Origin: an uncultured Mycoplasmatota bacterium
GTDB lineage: Bacteria; Bacillota_I; Bacilli_A; RF39; UBA660
DNA: 64,000 nucleotides
Reading direction: 5' to 3'
Assembly: GCA_900543825.1 (NCBI GenBank)
Contig: UQSR01000004.1
Coordinates: forward strand, 58,019-122,018
Of this stretch, positions 41,956 through 49,581 are shown in pieces. Under the pieces are notes generated by a model that was not told the DNA's origin, did not search any database, and worked only from the letters and a program-made list of their open reading frames with translations. The position numbers and the translations under genes were made by a program. How positions within the stretch are numbered: position 1 is the stretch's first letter; each line of letters begins with the position of its first letter.

Positions 41956-44076
41956 ATGAATATGAATAATCCATATGAAGAAAATTTACAAAAACCATTA
42001 GAAAAATATGGTCGTGATATAACACAAGCAGCCAAAGATGGAAAAATAGATCCAGTAATTGGTCGTGATGATGAAATAAGAAGTATTACAAGAATACTAT
42101 CTAGAAAAACAAAAAATAATCCTGTATTAATTGGTGAACCAGGCGTTGGTAAAACCGCTATAGTTGAAGGACTTGCAACAAGAATAATCAAAGGAGATGT
42201 TCCAAATAGTTTAAAAGATAAAACAATATGGGAACTTGATATGGGAGCCCTAGTAGCAGGAGCCAAATATCGTGGTGAATTTGAGGAAAGATTAAAAGCT
42301 GTTCTTAAAGAAGTAAAAGAATCAGATGGTAACATCATTATGTTTATTGATGAAATACATATGATAGTCGGAGCAGGAGCCATTGAAGGAGCTATGGATG
42401 CTGGTAATATGCTTAAGCCTATGCTTGCCAGAGGTGAAATACATTGTATCGGTGCTACTACTTTAAATGAATATAGAAAATATATTGAAAAAGATGCTGC
42501 TCTTGAAAGAAGATTTCAAAAAGTATTAGTAAAAGAACCTAATGTATTAGATACCATTACAATATTAAGAGGTCTAAAACCAAAATTTGAAGTGTTCCAT
42601 GGTGTAAATATTAAAGATAAAGCCCTAGTAGCAGCGGCTACCCTATCCGATCGATATATAACTGATAGATTTTTACCAGACAAAGCAATCGATTTAATAG
42701 ATGAAGCAGCAGCTACAATTAAAGTACAAATGGAATCAGTACCTACTGAACTTGATAATTTAGAAAGAAATATTATGACTCTTGAAATAGAAAAACAAGC
42801 TCTAAAGAAAGAAAAAGATGATATTTCTAAAAATAGAATTGAATCTATAGATAAAGAATTATTAAGTCTTAAAGAAAAAGAAAAAGATTTAAAAACTAGA
42901 TGGGAAGAAGAAAAAACAGTTAATACTAAAATTAGTAAAAAGAAAGAAGAAATAGATTCTGCTAACTTTGCTTTAGAAAAAGCAGAAAATAACTACGATT
43001 TAGAAACTGCAGCCAAATTAAGACATGGTACAATTCCAAGACTAGAAAAAGAATTAGCAGAATTAGAAAAAATAAATAAATCTGATATATTATCTGATAC
43101 CGTAGATGAAGAATCAGTAGCAGCTATTATATCTAAATGGACTAATATCCCAATATCAAAATTAGTCGGAGGTGAAAGAGAAAAACTACTTCACCTAGAA
43201 GAAAACATGAAAAAAAGAGTTAAAGGTCAAGATGAAGCAATACATTTAGTAAGCGAAGCAATAATTCGTGCTAGAGCGGGTATTAAAGATCCAAATAGAC
43301 CTATCGGTTCATTTATCTTCTTAGGCCCTACTGGTGTTGGTAAAACCGAAGTCGCTAAGACATTAGCCTATGAATTATTTGATGATGAAAGACATATGAT
43401 AAGAATAGATATGTCCGAATATATGGAAAGTCATTCAGTAGCTAGGTTAATAGGGGCTCCTCCAGGATATGTTGGCTATGACGAAGGAGGACAACTTACT
43501 GAAGCAGTAAGACGTAACCCCTACTCTATAATTCTATTTGATGAAATAGAAAAAGCCCATCGTGATATCTTTAATGTATTACTTCAAATATTAGATGATG
43601 GTAGAATAACTGATGGTCAAGGAAGAACAGTAGATTTCAAAAATACCATAATTATCATGACATCTAATCTAGGAAGTGAATATATTCTTGAAGGAAATAA
43701 CAATGCTAATGAATTAGTAATGAATGAACTAAAAAGCACATTTAAACCAGAATTTATTAATCGTATAGATGAAATAATTATATTTAATTCATTAACTAAA
43801 GAAGTAGTAAATGACATCTTAGATAAAATAATTACTGATACTGAAAAAAGATTACAAGATAAAAGATTACATCTAGTAATAACAGATAAAGCCAAAGAAT
43901 ATATAATTAATTCATCATATGATGAAAAGTATGGTGCAAGACCAATAAAAAGATATGTACAAAGAAATATTGAAACATTAATAGCTAATGCTATAATAAA
44001 TGATCAAATAAAATATAATAGTACAATTACTATAGATTTAATAAATAATAAATTAACACTAAAGACTATTGACTAA
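41956..44076 (+). CDS. clpB: ClpB-type disaggregase lacking the N-domain
   Basis: Hexameric AAA+ chaperone that threads proteins out of aggregates with DnaK. 706 residues from the ATG at 41956 (AGGAGG 9 nt upstream). No Clp-N repeat domain: the protein starts directly at the D1 entrance EKYGRDITQAAKDGKIDPVIGRD. D1 Walker A GEPGVGKT (60-67), Walker B FIDEIH; a long ClpB-type coiled-coil M-domain (about 275-385); D2 Walker A GPTGVGKT, Walker B LFDEIEKAH, sensor 2 GARPIKR. No ClpP-binding loop was recognised, so a disaggregase, not a protease subunit. In E. coli a short ClpB also arises by internal initiation. Confidence 0.92.
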   Translation: MNMNNPYEENLQKPLEKYGRDITQAAKDGKIDPVIGRDDEIRSITRILSRKTKNNPVLIGEPGVGKTAIVEGLATRIIKGDVPNSLKDKTIWELDMGALVAGAKYRGEFEERLKAVLKEVKESDGNIIMFIDEIHMIVGAGAIEGAMDAGNMLKPMLARGEIHCIGATTLNEYRKYIEKDAALERRFQKVLVKEPNVLDTITILRGLKPKFEVFHGVNIKDKALVAAATLSDRYITDRFLPDKAIDLIDEAAATIKVQMESVPTELDNLERNIMTLEIEKQALKKEKDDISKNRIESIDKELLSLKEKEKDLKTRWEEEKTVNTKISKKKEEIDSANFALEKAENNYDLETAAKLRHGTIPRLEKELAELEKINKSDILSDTVDEESVAAIISKWTNIPISKLVGGEREKLLHLEENMKKRVKGQDEAIHLVSEAIIRARAGIKDPNRPIGSFIFLGPTGVGKTEVAKTLAYELFDDERHMIRIDMSEYMESHSVARLIGAPPGYVGYDEGGQLTEAVRRNPYSIILFDEIEKAHRDIFNVLLQILDDGRITDGQGRTVDFKNTIIIMTSNLGSEYILEGNNNANELVMNELKSTFKPEFINRIDEIIIFNSLTKEVVNDILDKIITDTEKRLQDKRLHLVITDKAKEYIINSSYDEKYGARPIKRYVQRNIETLIANAIINDQIKYNSTITIDLINNKLTLKTID

Positions 44077-44090
44077 CAATAGTCTTTATT
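44061..44090 (+). terminator. Terminator of clpB
   Basis: AAAGACTATTG / CAATAGTCTTT, an 11-bp stem starting inside the last codons of clpB, followed by ATTTGAC. Confidence 0.65.
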
Positions 44091-44150
44091 TGACAAAAAA
44101 TAAAATAAAGTATATAATACGTTCACTAATATTTTGAAAGGAAGAATAAT

Positions 44151-44798
44151 ATGATAATGAATGATAGAATAAAAAGCATTAAAGAAATAGAAATAAATAA
44201 ACCAACAATATGTTACTCATGTGGAAAAGAATTATCAATTGGAAAAATGTGGGAAATAACATATTTTAGATATTTAGATAGCAAAATAGAGCCATGCCAT
44301 TGCTGTAAAAAATGTATGCCAAGCAAAGCCGAAGTAATTAAAACATTTGGAATAAAATCAAATTCAATCAAAAATGATGAAGAGCAAAAAATTACATTTA
44401 GATTAAAAGATCTAACAGAAATGTTCATAATAATATTAAAAATAAAAGAACAAAAAGCTTTCGATCCAGAAATACTAAATGAACTAATTTACGAAAAAAT
44501 AAAAAATAAAGAATATCAAGAATTATTAATAGACTATACTAAAAAAAGACTATTTATAACCCTAAAAGAACTTATAGCCTCTGACTATTTATATACGACT
44601 ATTCAAAATGAAAAACTATTATTATATATAAATAACAATATTCCAATAACCAAAATAATGCAAAAAAATATAGACTATTTAGAACCAGTAATAAATTTTA
44701 CTGAAGAATATAGAGCAAAAGAAAAAATAACTATTCAAACAAAACCATATCAAAATACAAATAATAATATTTACATAAAAAAAAGAAAAAATGTCTAG
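44151..44798 (+). CDS. Unknown protein with N-terminal zinc-binding motif
   Basis: 215 residues. Cys pattern C21-x2-C24 and C49-H-C-C-x2-C55 (CYSCGKEL and CHCCKKC) suggests a zinc finger at the N-terminus. The rest is Lys/Glu/Ile-rich and helical, ending in a basic tail (KKRKNV). SD AAAGGAAG. First of four plus-strand unknown genes after clpB. No family recognised. Confidence 0.6.
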   Translation: MIMNDRIKSIKEIEINKPTICYSCGKELSIGKMWEITYFRYLDSKIEPCHCCKKCMPSKAEVIKTFGIKSNSIKNDEEQKITFRLKDLTEMFIIILKIKEQKAFDPEILNELIYEKIKNKEYQELLIDYTKKRLFITLKELIASDYLYTTIQNEKLLLYINNNIPITKIMQKNIDYLEPVINFTEEYRAKEKITIQTKPYQNTNNNIYIKKRKNV

Positions 44799-44850
44799 TA
44801 AATTGACTTTTTTTCTTTTTTAATATATATTTATCCTAGGAGGATTAAAA

Positions 44851-45336
44851 ATGAGTGATTTAGAAGAAAAAAAGAAAGAAGATGCCTGGTTCCAAGAACT
44901 AAATAAACGAACCACCGAAAGAGAAAAAAAATATATTATTGGTACCGATGGAAAACCAATATTAGATTCATTTGGCTATCCAATAATAATAAAGCAAACC
45001 ATAAATTTTAAAACAAGTGACAATTCAAAAAAAGGATGGTTATATATTACACAAAACAATGAATATTATTTTCAAGACTATAACAAAACCATAACAAAAA
45101 TAAAATATATCTTCAAAGATAAAAACGATAATATATATTTTGAAGACAATGAAGGCAATTATTACATAGAAGATAAAATAATTAATATTAATAAAGTCCC
45201 ACCAAAATATGCAATATATTTTACATATGATGAAAATGGCAACTATATTGAGCTAGATGAAAATCCCAGAGGAAAAAATCAAGATAATAACAACGATTCT
45301 AAAATAATAGATTTTAATTCTATAAAAAGGAGATAA
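44851..45336 (+). CDS. Unknown 161-residue protein
   Basis: Charged soluble protein rich in Tyr, Asp, Asn and Lys. A repeated beta-like pattern (YITQNNEYYFQDY, YIFKDKNDNIYFEDNEGNYY, YFTYDENGNYIELDE) suggests a small beta-barrel or repeat. Strong SD CTAGGAGG 10 nt before the ATG. Starts 52 nt after the zinc-finger gene and lies 11 nt before the next ORF. No family recognised. Confidence 0.6.
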   Translation: MSDLEEKKKEDAWFQELNKRTTEREKKYIIGTDGKPILDSFGYPIIIKQTINFKTSDNSKKGWLYITQNNEYYFQDYNKTITKIKYIFKDKNDNIYFEDNEGNYYIEDKIININKVPPKYAIYFTYDENGNYIELDENPRGKNQDNNNDSKIIDFNSIKRR

Positions 45337-45347
45337 AAATATAAATA

Positions 45348-46079
45348 ATGGAAAATAACTTAAATACAAGCAAAAAGCAAGAATATATAATAAGTAACAA
45401 TGGCGAAAAAATACCAATAAAATATTTTTCTTTTGAAGGAACAAAACAAATAAATATAGCTAGTAAACTAGAAGAAGTATCAAGTAAAAGTATTACTACC
45501 AACAAAATAGAAACAACAAAAGCAAAAGACAATATAAAATATCAAAGTACATTTTTCTATCGTAAAATAGTGCCGCTTACTTTAGCTGTAGCTATCTCTT
45601 TAGGAACCGCTGTATACACCTTAAAAGATATCAAAGAAACAGGCAAATCAAATGCCGCTATTGCTATAGTTATTAAACAAGCCGAAAGAAATTTAGAAGC
45701 AGCAGGTATAATTACTATCAGAGAAAACGGTACAATAAAGATGAATAACTATATTTCAAATGAAGCATATCAAAATATCGGTATAACAGATCCAAGCATC
45801 GCTGAAACTTATGCATATAAAAAAGTATTAGAAAAAGCAGGTGCTAACCTATTGCAGGACTATAATTTAATAAGTTCTATAACATATTCCGATGGTACTA
45901 AAAGATATAAAGATTGGGCAGATTATTGTAAAATAAATGGTTTAGTAGATAGTAATGGTAATCCAAGTATTCAAATATTAGAAACATATGGAAAAAAAGA
46001 ATTATTAGAGGCCTATGAAAATGGAACTATAGATAACATTGTAAAAGATACAAGTAAAAATACGAGAGGAAGAAAATGA
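45348..46079 (+). CDS. Unknown single-pass membrane protein
   Basis: 243 residues: a 73-residue polar N-terminal part, a transmembrane helix (about 74-92, VPLTLAVAISLGTAVYTL), then about 150 residues outside. TGA stop overlaps the next ATG (ATGA), so the two are coupled. SD AAAAGGAG. The layout of a cytoplasmic tail with an outer domain could suit an anti-sigma or sensor protein, but nothing specific supports that. Confidence 0.6.
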   Translation: MENNLNTSKKQEYIISNNGEKIPIKYFSFEGTKQINIASKLEEVSSKSITTNKIETTKAKDNIKYQSTFFYRKIVPLTLAVAISLGTAVYTLKDIKETGKSNAAIAIVIKQAERNLEAAGIITIRENGTIKMNNYISNEAYQNIGITDPSIAETYAYKKVLEKAGANLLQDYNLISSITYSDGTKRYKDWADYCKINGLVDSNGNPSIQILETYGKKELLEAYENGTIDNIVKDTSKNTRGRK

Positions 46080-46318
46080 AAACAATAATTTTAGATGACA
46101 ATATAGAATATATTATTATAAAAGAATTAATAATAAACAATAATAAATATACCCTATTCGCTAATATTAATAATCCAGAAGACATTTGCCTAAGAAAAAC
46201 AATAAAAGAAAATAACAAAGAATATTATATAGGGCTTGATAACCCAAAAGAAGTAGAGGACATTCTAATACAAATAAGTAAAGAATATCTAAATAAACTA
46301 AAAGAAAGTGAAAAATAA
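46076..46318 (+). CDS. DUF1292-like small protein
   Basis: 80 residues. ILDDNIEYIIIKELIINNNKYTLFANINNPEDICL and the ending KEVEDILIQISKEYL follow the DUF1292 (YrzB-like) pattern: acidic start, EY-x-hydrophobic strand, Y-x-L-F strand, then a terminal helix. Such proteins are widespread in Firmicutes with unknown role. Overlaps the previous gene by 4 nt. Confidence 0.6.
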   Translation: MKTIILDDNIEYIIIKELIINNNKYTLFANINNPEDICLRKTIKENNKEYYIGLDNPKEVEDILIQISKEYLNKLKESEK

Positions 46319-46331
46319 CTCACTTTCTTTT
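46300..46331. terminator. Bidirectional terminator
   Basis: AAAAGAAAGTGA / TCACTTTCTTTT, a 12-bp stem with an 8-nt loop between two convergent genes; both stop codons fall in or beside it. Confidence 0.85.
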
Positions 46332-46994
46332 AATATTAATAGTATAACTAGAACTACCTCTATAATTACCATTATCATCAAAATCATCTTCATCATCATA
46401 TGTAAAAGCAGTTAAAATAATATTTTGAACATTATCTATACCATCTACAGCATATATTTTAATAGAGGTCATTAAAGTATTATCATTAACTTCTTCTAAA
46501 TGACTATACATAGTTCCATCTTTTTGATGAATATCATCATAAAAATAAACATAAAAATATTTAGTAAAATAAAATATATCTGGTTTTAAAAAAGTATTAT
46601 CCAAACTAGTACCATCATTTAATATAAATTTAATATTATACCCTATTTTATAGTTATCAATATCAGTATATTTATCATAATAAGTATTCCAAGTATTCTT
46701 AAAATTAGTACCATCAATAACTTCATCTCCTGTATAAAAAACTTCGAATGAAGCAATATCCTTACCACTTACAAAATCAGTATAATAATCATCATCAATA
46801 ACACTTTTATTATGATAATTATTATCTACCAAAAATATACCAAGTTTAATAGGATTATCATCAACATATTTATCCCCTATTTTAACATTATCGTTATTAG
46901 TGGTAATTTTTTTCTTTTCTTCTTTAGTAAATAAAGAACATCCACATATAAAAAATACAATTCCTATTAATAAAACTTTTTTAATATTATTCAT
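46320..46994 (-). CDS. Predicted lipoprotein
   Basis: 224 residues with a type II signal peptide: LLIGIVFFICGC, the lipid-anchored Cys being residue 19, followed by SLFTKEEKKK. Mature domain rich in Asp, Asn and Tyr with no family recognised. SD AAGGAG lies directly after hairpin element D, so the 5' UTR of this mRNA would contain that element. Confidence 0.75.
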   Translation of the reverse strand: MNNIKKVLLIGIVFFICGCSLFTKEEKKKITTNNDNVKIGDKYVDDNPIKLGIFLVDNNYHNKSVIDDDYYTDFVSGKDIASFEVFYTGDEVIDGTNFKNTWNTYYDKYTDIDNYKIGYNIKFILNDGTSLDNTFLKPDIFYFTKYFYVYFYDDIHQKDGTMYSHLEEVNDNTLMTSIKIYAVDGIDNVQNIILTAFTYDDEDDFDDNGNYRGSSSYTINIKRK

Positions 46995-47012
46995 TATCTA
47001 TCTCCTTAGTTA

Positions 47013-47066
47013 CAGTTCGAGCCTAAGGTCTCTCACTGCTAGTTAAAGCCATAAGTCTTTAACTAG
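47013..47066 (-). repeat. Paired-hairpin element D
   Basis: Minus-strand order: 10-bp stem CTAGTTAAAG/CTTTAACTAG (47066-47057, 47048-47039) with loop ACTTATGG; then CAGT-GA-GAG, loop ACCTTAGG, CTC-GA-ACTG (47038-47013), i.e. two helices around a tandem G-A internal loop. Sits in the probable 5' UTR of the lipoprotein gene, ending 18 nt before its ATG. Nearly identical to element E at 59405. Confidence 0.7.
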
Positions 47067-47091
47067 ATATAAGTATATCATATTTTAAAAG

Positions 47092-47119
47092 AAAAAGTAA
47101 CCATTTCGGATTACTTTTC
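47092..47119 (-). terminator. Terminator-like hairpin
   Basis: AAAAGTAA / TTACTTTT with a 10-nt loop and TTC beyond on the minus strand, between the small RNA and element D. No ORF with an SD lies between. Confidence 0.5.
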
Positions 47120-47168
47120 AACTCCAATATTTTTACTTTCTTCATTAAAACCATACTTGCCTCATAAC

Positions 47169-47235
47169 AAAAAAGCAAGTTAGACGCATCCAACTTGCTC
47201 AGGTGTAGTCCGAAGACATTCACCGCCATTCACAC
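47169..47235 (-). ncRNA. Small structured RNA next to the Abi_2 gene
   Basis: About 65 nt on the minus strand, starting just after a promoter. Hairpin 1: GGTG and GTC pair with GAC and CACC around a TTCG loop (47224-47202). Hairpin 2: GCAAGTT/AACTTGC (47198-47175) followed by T6, a terminator. It begins 42 nt after the Abi_2 stop. An Rfam motif named AbiF RNA is known beside such genes; whether this matches was not testable here. Confidence 0.6.
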
Positions 47236-47239
47236 TTAT

Positions 47240-47268
47240 AATATATCATAATTAGTAAAATTATGCAA
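47240..47268 (-). promoter_or_regulatory. Promoter of the small RNA
   Basis: Minus strand TTGCAT (47268-47263), 17 bp, TATATT (47245-47240), located between the Abi_2 stop and the RNA. Confidence 0.6.
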
Positions 47269-47276
47269 TATATTTA

Positions 47277-48251
47277 TTATTTTTTTATATAATTTCGTAA
47301 AGCAGTTAACTTTAGCTTATTATTTGTATAAATAACTTGATTATAAATATTAATAGAAATTTTGTTCCTAAATTCTTCAGTCAATTTTTCAAAATCATTT
47401 ATAAATCTGTTAATTTCAGTTTTTGGAAGTCCATAACTTTTTAATAAAAATGAAATAAGAATAATATAATCTGTAATAGTATTAAAATCTATATTTTGAC
47501 AATTGATTTCATTTTCTATGAATTTACATAATGAGCTTGCTACATTAGTATCTTTGAATCTAACATCAAATATTACATCATTGTGAGCAATAGAATTCCT
47601 TAATGCCTTTATTAAATACATGATTCTTTCTGGAAATAATGCATTCGTATCATATGCTTTGTTAATATTCATTTGTCTAGCTATTTTTAATCTTACACTT
47701 AATTCTAAACTTTTTATTAAATCAGCAAATACACCTAAAGTTATTATTTCAAAGATTCCCCACAATGGCACATAACGATCTTTTGAATAAAAGTGATTAA
47801 CCATTTTATTCCCATTACTGTAGTGTTTTGATAATGAAGAATATATATTATTTTGAACTTTAATTCTATGTTTCATTTTTTCTTTATATTCACTATCATT
47901 TTTATAATTTCTATAATCAGTCATACCATATTCATAAACATCATTAAAGTTATCAGTTTTATATTCTTCAACTAAAGTTTGTAAAGCGCAATTCTTAGAA
48001 ATAGTTTCTATTTGCATTATTTGTGAATATAATAAACTTTTTAATTTCATATCAAAATCAACTATAGATACTATTTCGTCAAAACTGGTTAATATTATTC
48101 TATTTTTAGGATTTTTAATATATCTATAACCTTTGTAACCATGATAATATCCAATATTTCTTAAATTCTTTTTATCTTTTGTTCCATCAATAGAAATGTT
48201 ATGTTCTTCTCTTAAATATTTCATTAATGCATTTGTTGTTTTTACCTTCAT
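47277..48251 (-). CDS. Abi_2 (AbiF/AbiD-like) HEPN protein
   Basis: 324 residues. N-terminal signature NLRNIGYYHGYKGYRY (about 26-43) and VDFDMKLKSLLYSQIMQIETISK are typical of Abi_2 phage-resistance proteins. The HEPN RNase motif R-x4-H occurs as RNSIAHN (near 217), so it is probably an RNA-cutting abortive-infection toxin. SD AAGGAG. Neighbours: a small RNA directly downstream and an unknown gene upstream, beside a tRNA. The Abi role is by family; activity is inferred. Confidence 0.82.
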   Translation of the reverse strand: MKVKTTNALMKYLREEHNISIDGTKDKKNLRNIGYYHGYKGYRYIKNPKNRIILTSFDEIVSIVDFDMKLKSLLYSQIMQIETISKNCALQTLVEEYKTDNFNDVYEYGMTDYRNYKNDSEYKEKMKHRIKVQNNIYSSLSKHYSNGNKMVNHFYSKDRYVPLWGIFEIITLGVFADLIKSLELSVRLKIARQMNINKAYDTNALFPERIMYLIKALRNSIAHNDVIFDVRFKDTNVASSLCKFIENEINCQNIDFNTITDYIILISFLLKSYGLPKTEINRFINDFEKLTEEFRNKISINIYNQVIYTNNKLKLTALRNYIKK

Positions 48252-48297
48252 AAATATATTTTCTCCTTATTTAAGATAATTAATTTTTAATGTCAGT

Positions 48298-49230
48298 TTA
48301 TACCAAGACTTTCTTTTTAGGTGTAAATTCTAATTCCAACTGTTGTGGTCTCAACTTATGCATTTGTTTACAGAACTGAATTTCATCCCATATTCTATCA
48401 GTTATCTCTTTATTACCATAAAATTTTAATAGCATCTCATAAGAGTATTCATATAAATCTTTTTTTTCAAGTTGGAATATATGGTTATCTTTAAAGTTTG
48501 TGAAATCATTAATGACTCCCCACTCCCATTGTTCTAAATACTCATCATATGTTTCATTATCACACCAAAAATCCACAATCAATTTTCGCTTCTCATTCAA
48601 AGACCAATTTGGATTTCTTATAATATGATATCTAATATCGAATTCTCCTATTCCATGTGCTTGTGTTGTACTTAATGTAGAAAATATATGGTTCATATAT
48701 TGTGAACCTGTTTTTTGGCCGATTGGATTTATACAACCGTCAATATCAATAAAAGTAGTATTATCATCAGTTATACCCATATCATCTAATTTTTTTGATA
48801 ATTCTTCTATGCCTTGTTGCCAACGAGTAGTACCAATTTTATTCATTGCTTCATTTACAGCAAAAGCTTTTTGTTCTTCTGTTAATTTCAAATTGTGATT
48901 CCATAAACTCATTAATAAAAACGAACAACCACCATTTGAAGCACCATCCATAACTATTCTTGCAATATCCGTATTAGTATAAATGGAATTAATTAAGTTA
49001 TTATATGCAGCTTTATCTACAGAGTTATAATCTATTAACATTGAATCACATATAGTTAAGCCTTTAACTATATCATGTTCATCAAACTTATCTCTTTTAA
49101 CTTGTACTGCTTCCCTTAAAACTTCTGAATTATTTTTTATTCTAGACCATATTTCATTATAGTCTCCAACTCTTGGTTTTACATAAATAGATTTATATAA
49201 AACATAATCTAATTTTTCTATATCAACCAT
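48298..49230 (-). CDS. Unknown 310-residue protein in the Abi island
   Basis: Soluble, richer in Trp and less A/T-biased than its neighbours. Notable segments: DIARIVMDGASNGGCSFLLMSLW, FIDIDGCINPIGQKTGSQYM and FVLV-like C-terminus TPKKKVLV. No known family, P-loop or nuclease motif was recognised. It lies 46 nt upstream of the Abi_2 gene on the same strand, so it may be the first gene of a two-gene defence unit, inserted next to tRNA-Thr. SD GAGG 12 nt upstream. Confidence 0.65.
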   Translation of the reverse strand: MVDIEKLDYVLYKSIYVKPRVGDYNEIWSRIKNNSEVLREAVQVKRDKFDEHDIVKGLTICDSMLIDYNSVDKAAYNNLINSIYTNTDIARIVMDGASNGGCSFLLMSLWNHNLKLTEEQKAFAVNEAMNKIGTTRWQQGIEELSKKLDDMGITDDNTTFIDIDGCINPIGQKTGSQYMNHIFSTLSTTQAHGIGEFDIRYHIIRNPNWSLNEKRKLIVDFWCDNETYDEYLEQWEWGVINDFTNFKDNHIFQLEKKDLYEYSYEMLLKFYGNKEITDRIWDEIQFCKQMHKLRPQQLELEFTPKKKVLV

Positions 49231-49384
49231 ATTTGTTGTATCCTCACTTTCTTAATCATTTATTATAACATACTTTTATTAAATATTTACATTTTATTAT
49301 AAATATTTTTAGAATTTAAAAGAACAAATCCTTCTACACATGCTAATGGATTATGTCAATAAAACTTCTATTTGTATCATAATA

Positions 49385-49412
49385 ACAAAAAAAACTAGAT
49401 AGTACTTCTAGT
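49385..49412 (-). terminator. Terminator of the tRNA gene
   Basis: ACTAGA / TCTAGT with a 7-nt loop and T8 on the minus strand, 44 bp after the tRNA 3' end. The remaining intergenic sequence 49231-49384 shows nothing else. Confidence 0.7.
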
Positions 49413-49455
49413 TAGCATTTATTACTACTCGAAATATTCGAGTTTAACATTAATA

Positions 49456-49529
49456 TGGTGCCGAATGTAAGAATCGAACTTACCTCTAGGCATTACGAGG
49501 GCCTTGTTCTACCACTAAACTAATTCGGC
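49456..49529 (-). tRNA. tRNA-Thr (anticodon CGU)
   Basis: 74 nt with encoded CCA. Acceptor GCCGAAT/ATTCGGC (7 bp), D-arm GTTT/GAAC with GG in the loop, anticodon arm AGGCC-CTCGTAA-TGCCT (anticodon CGT; pair 31-39 is a C-U mismatch), T-arm GTAAG-TTCGATT-CTTAC. The anticodon reads ACG, hence Thr. A TATAAT box lies at 49550-49545. Confidence 0.93.
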
Positions 49530-49581
49530 ATAACTTTCTATATAATTATAACACGAGTTATATCATATAGAAAGAATTTTT

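Noticed and set aside
47092..47165. Small ORF between the Abi-linked RNA and the lipoprotein gene
   Set aside because: A 28-codon frame exists but has no SD and runs through a terminator-like hairpin.
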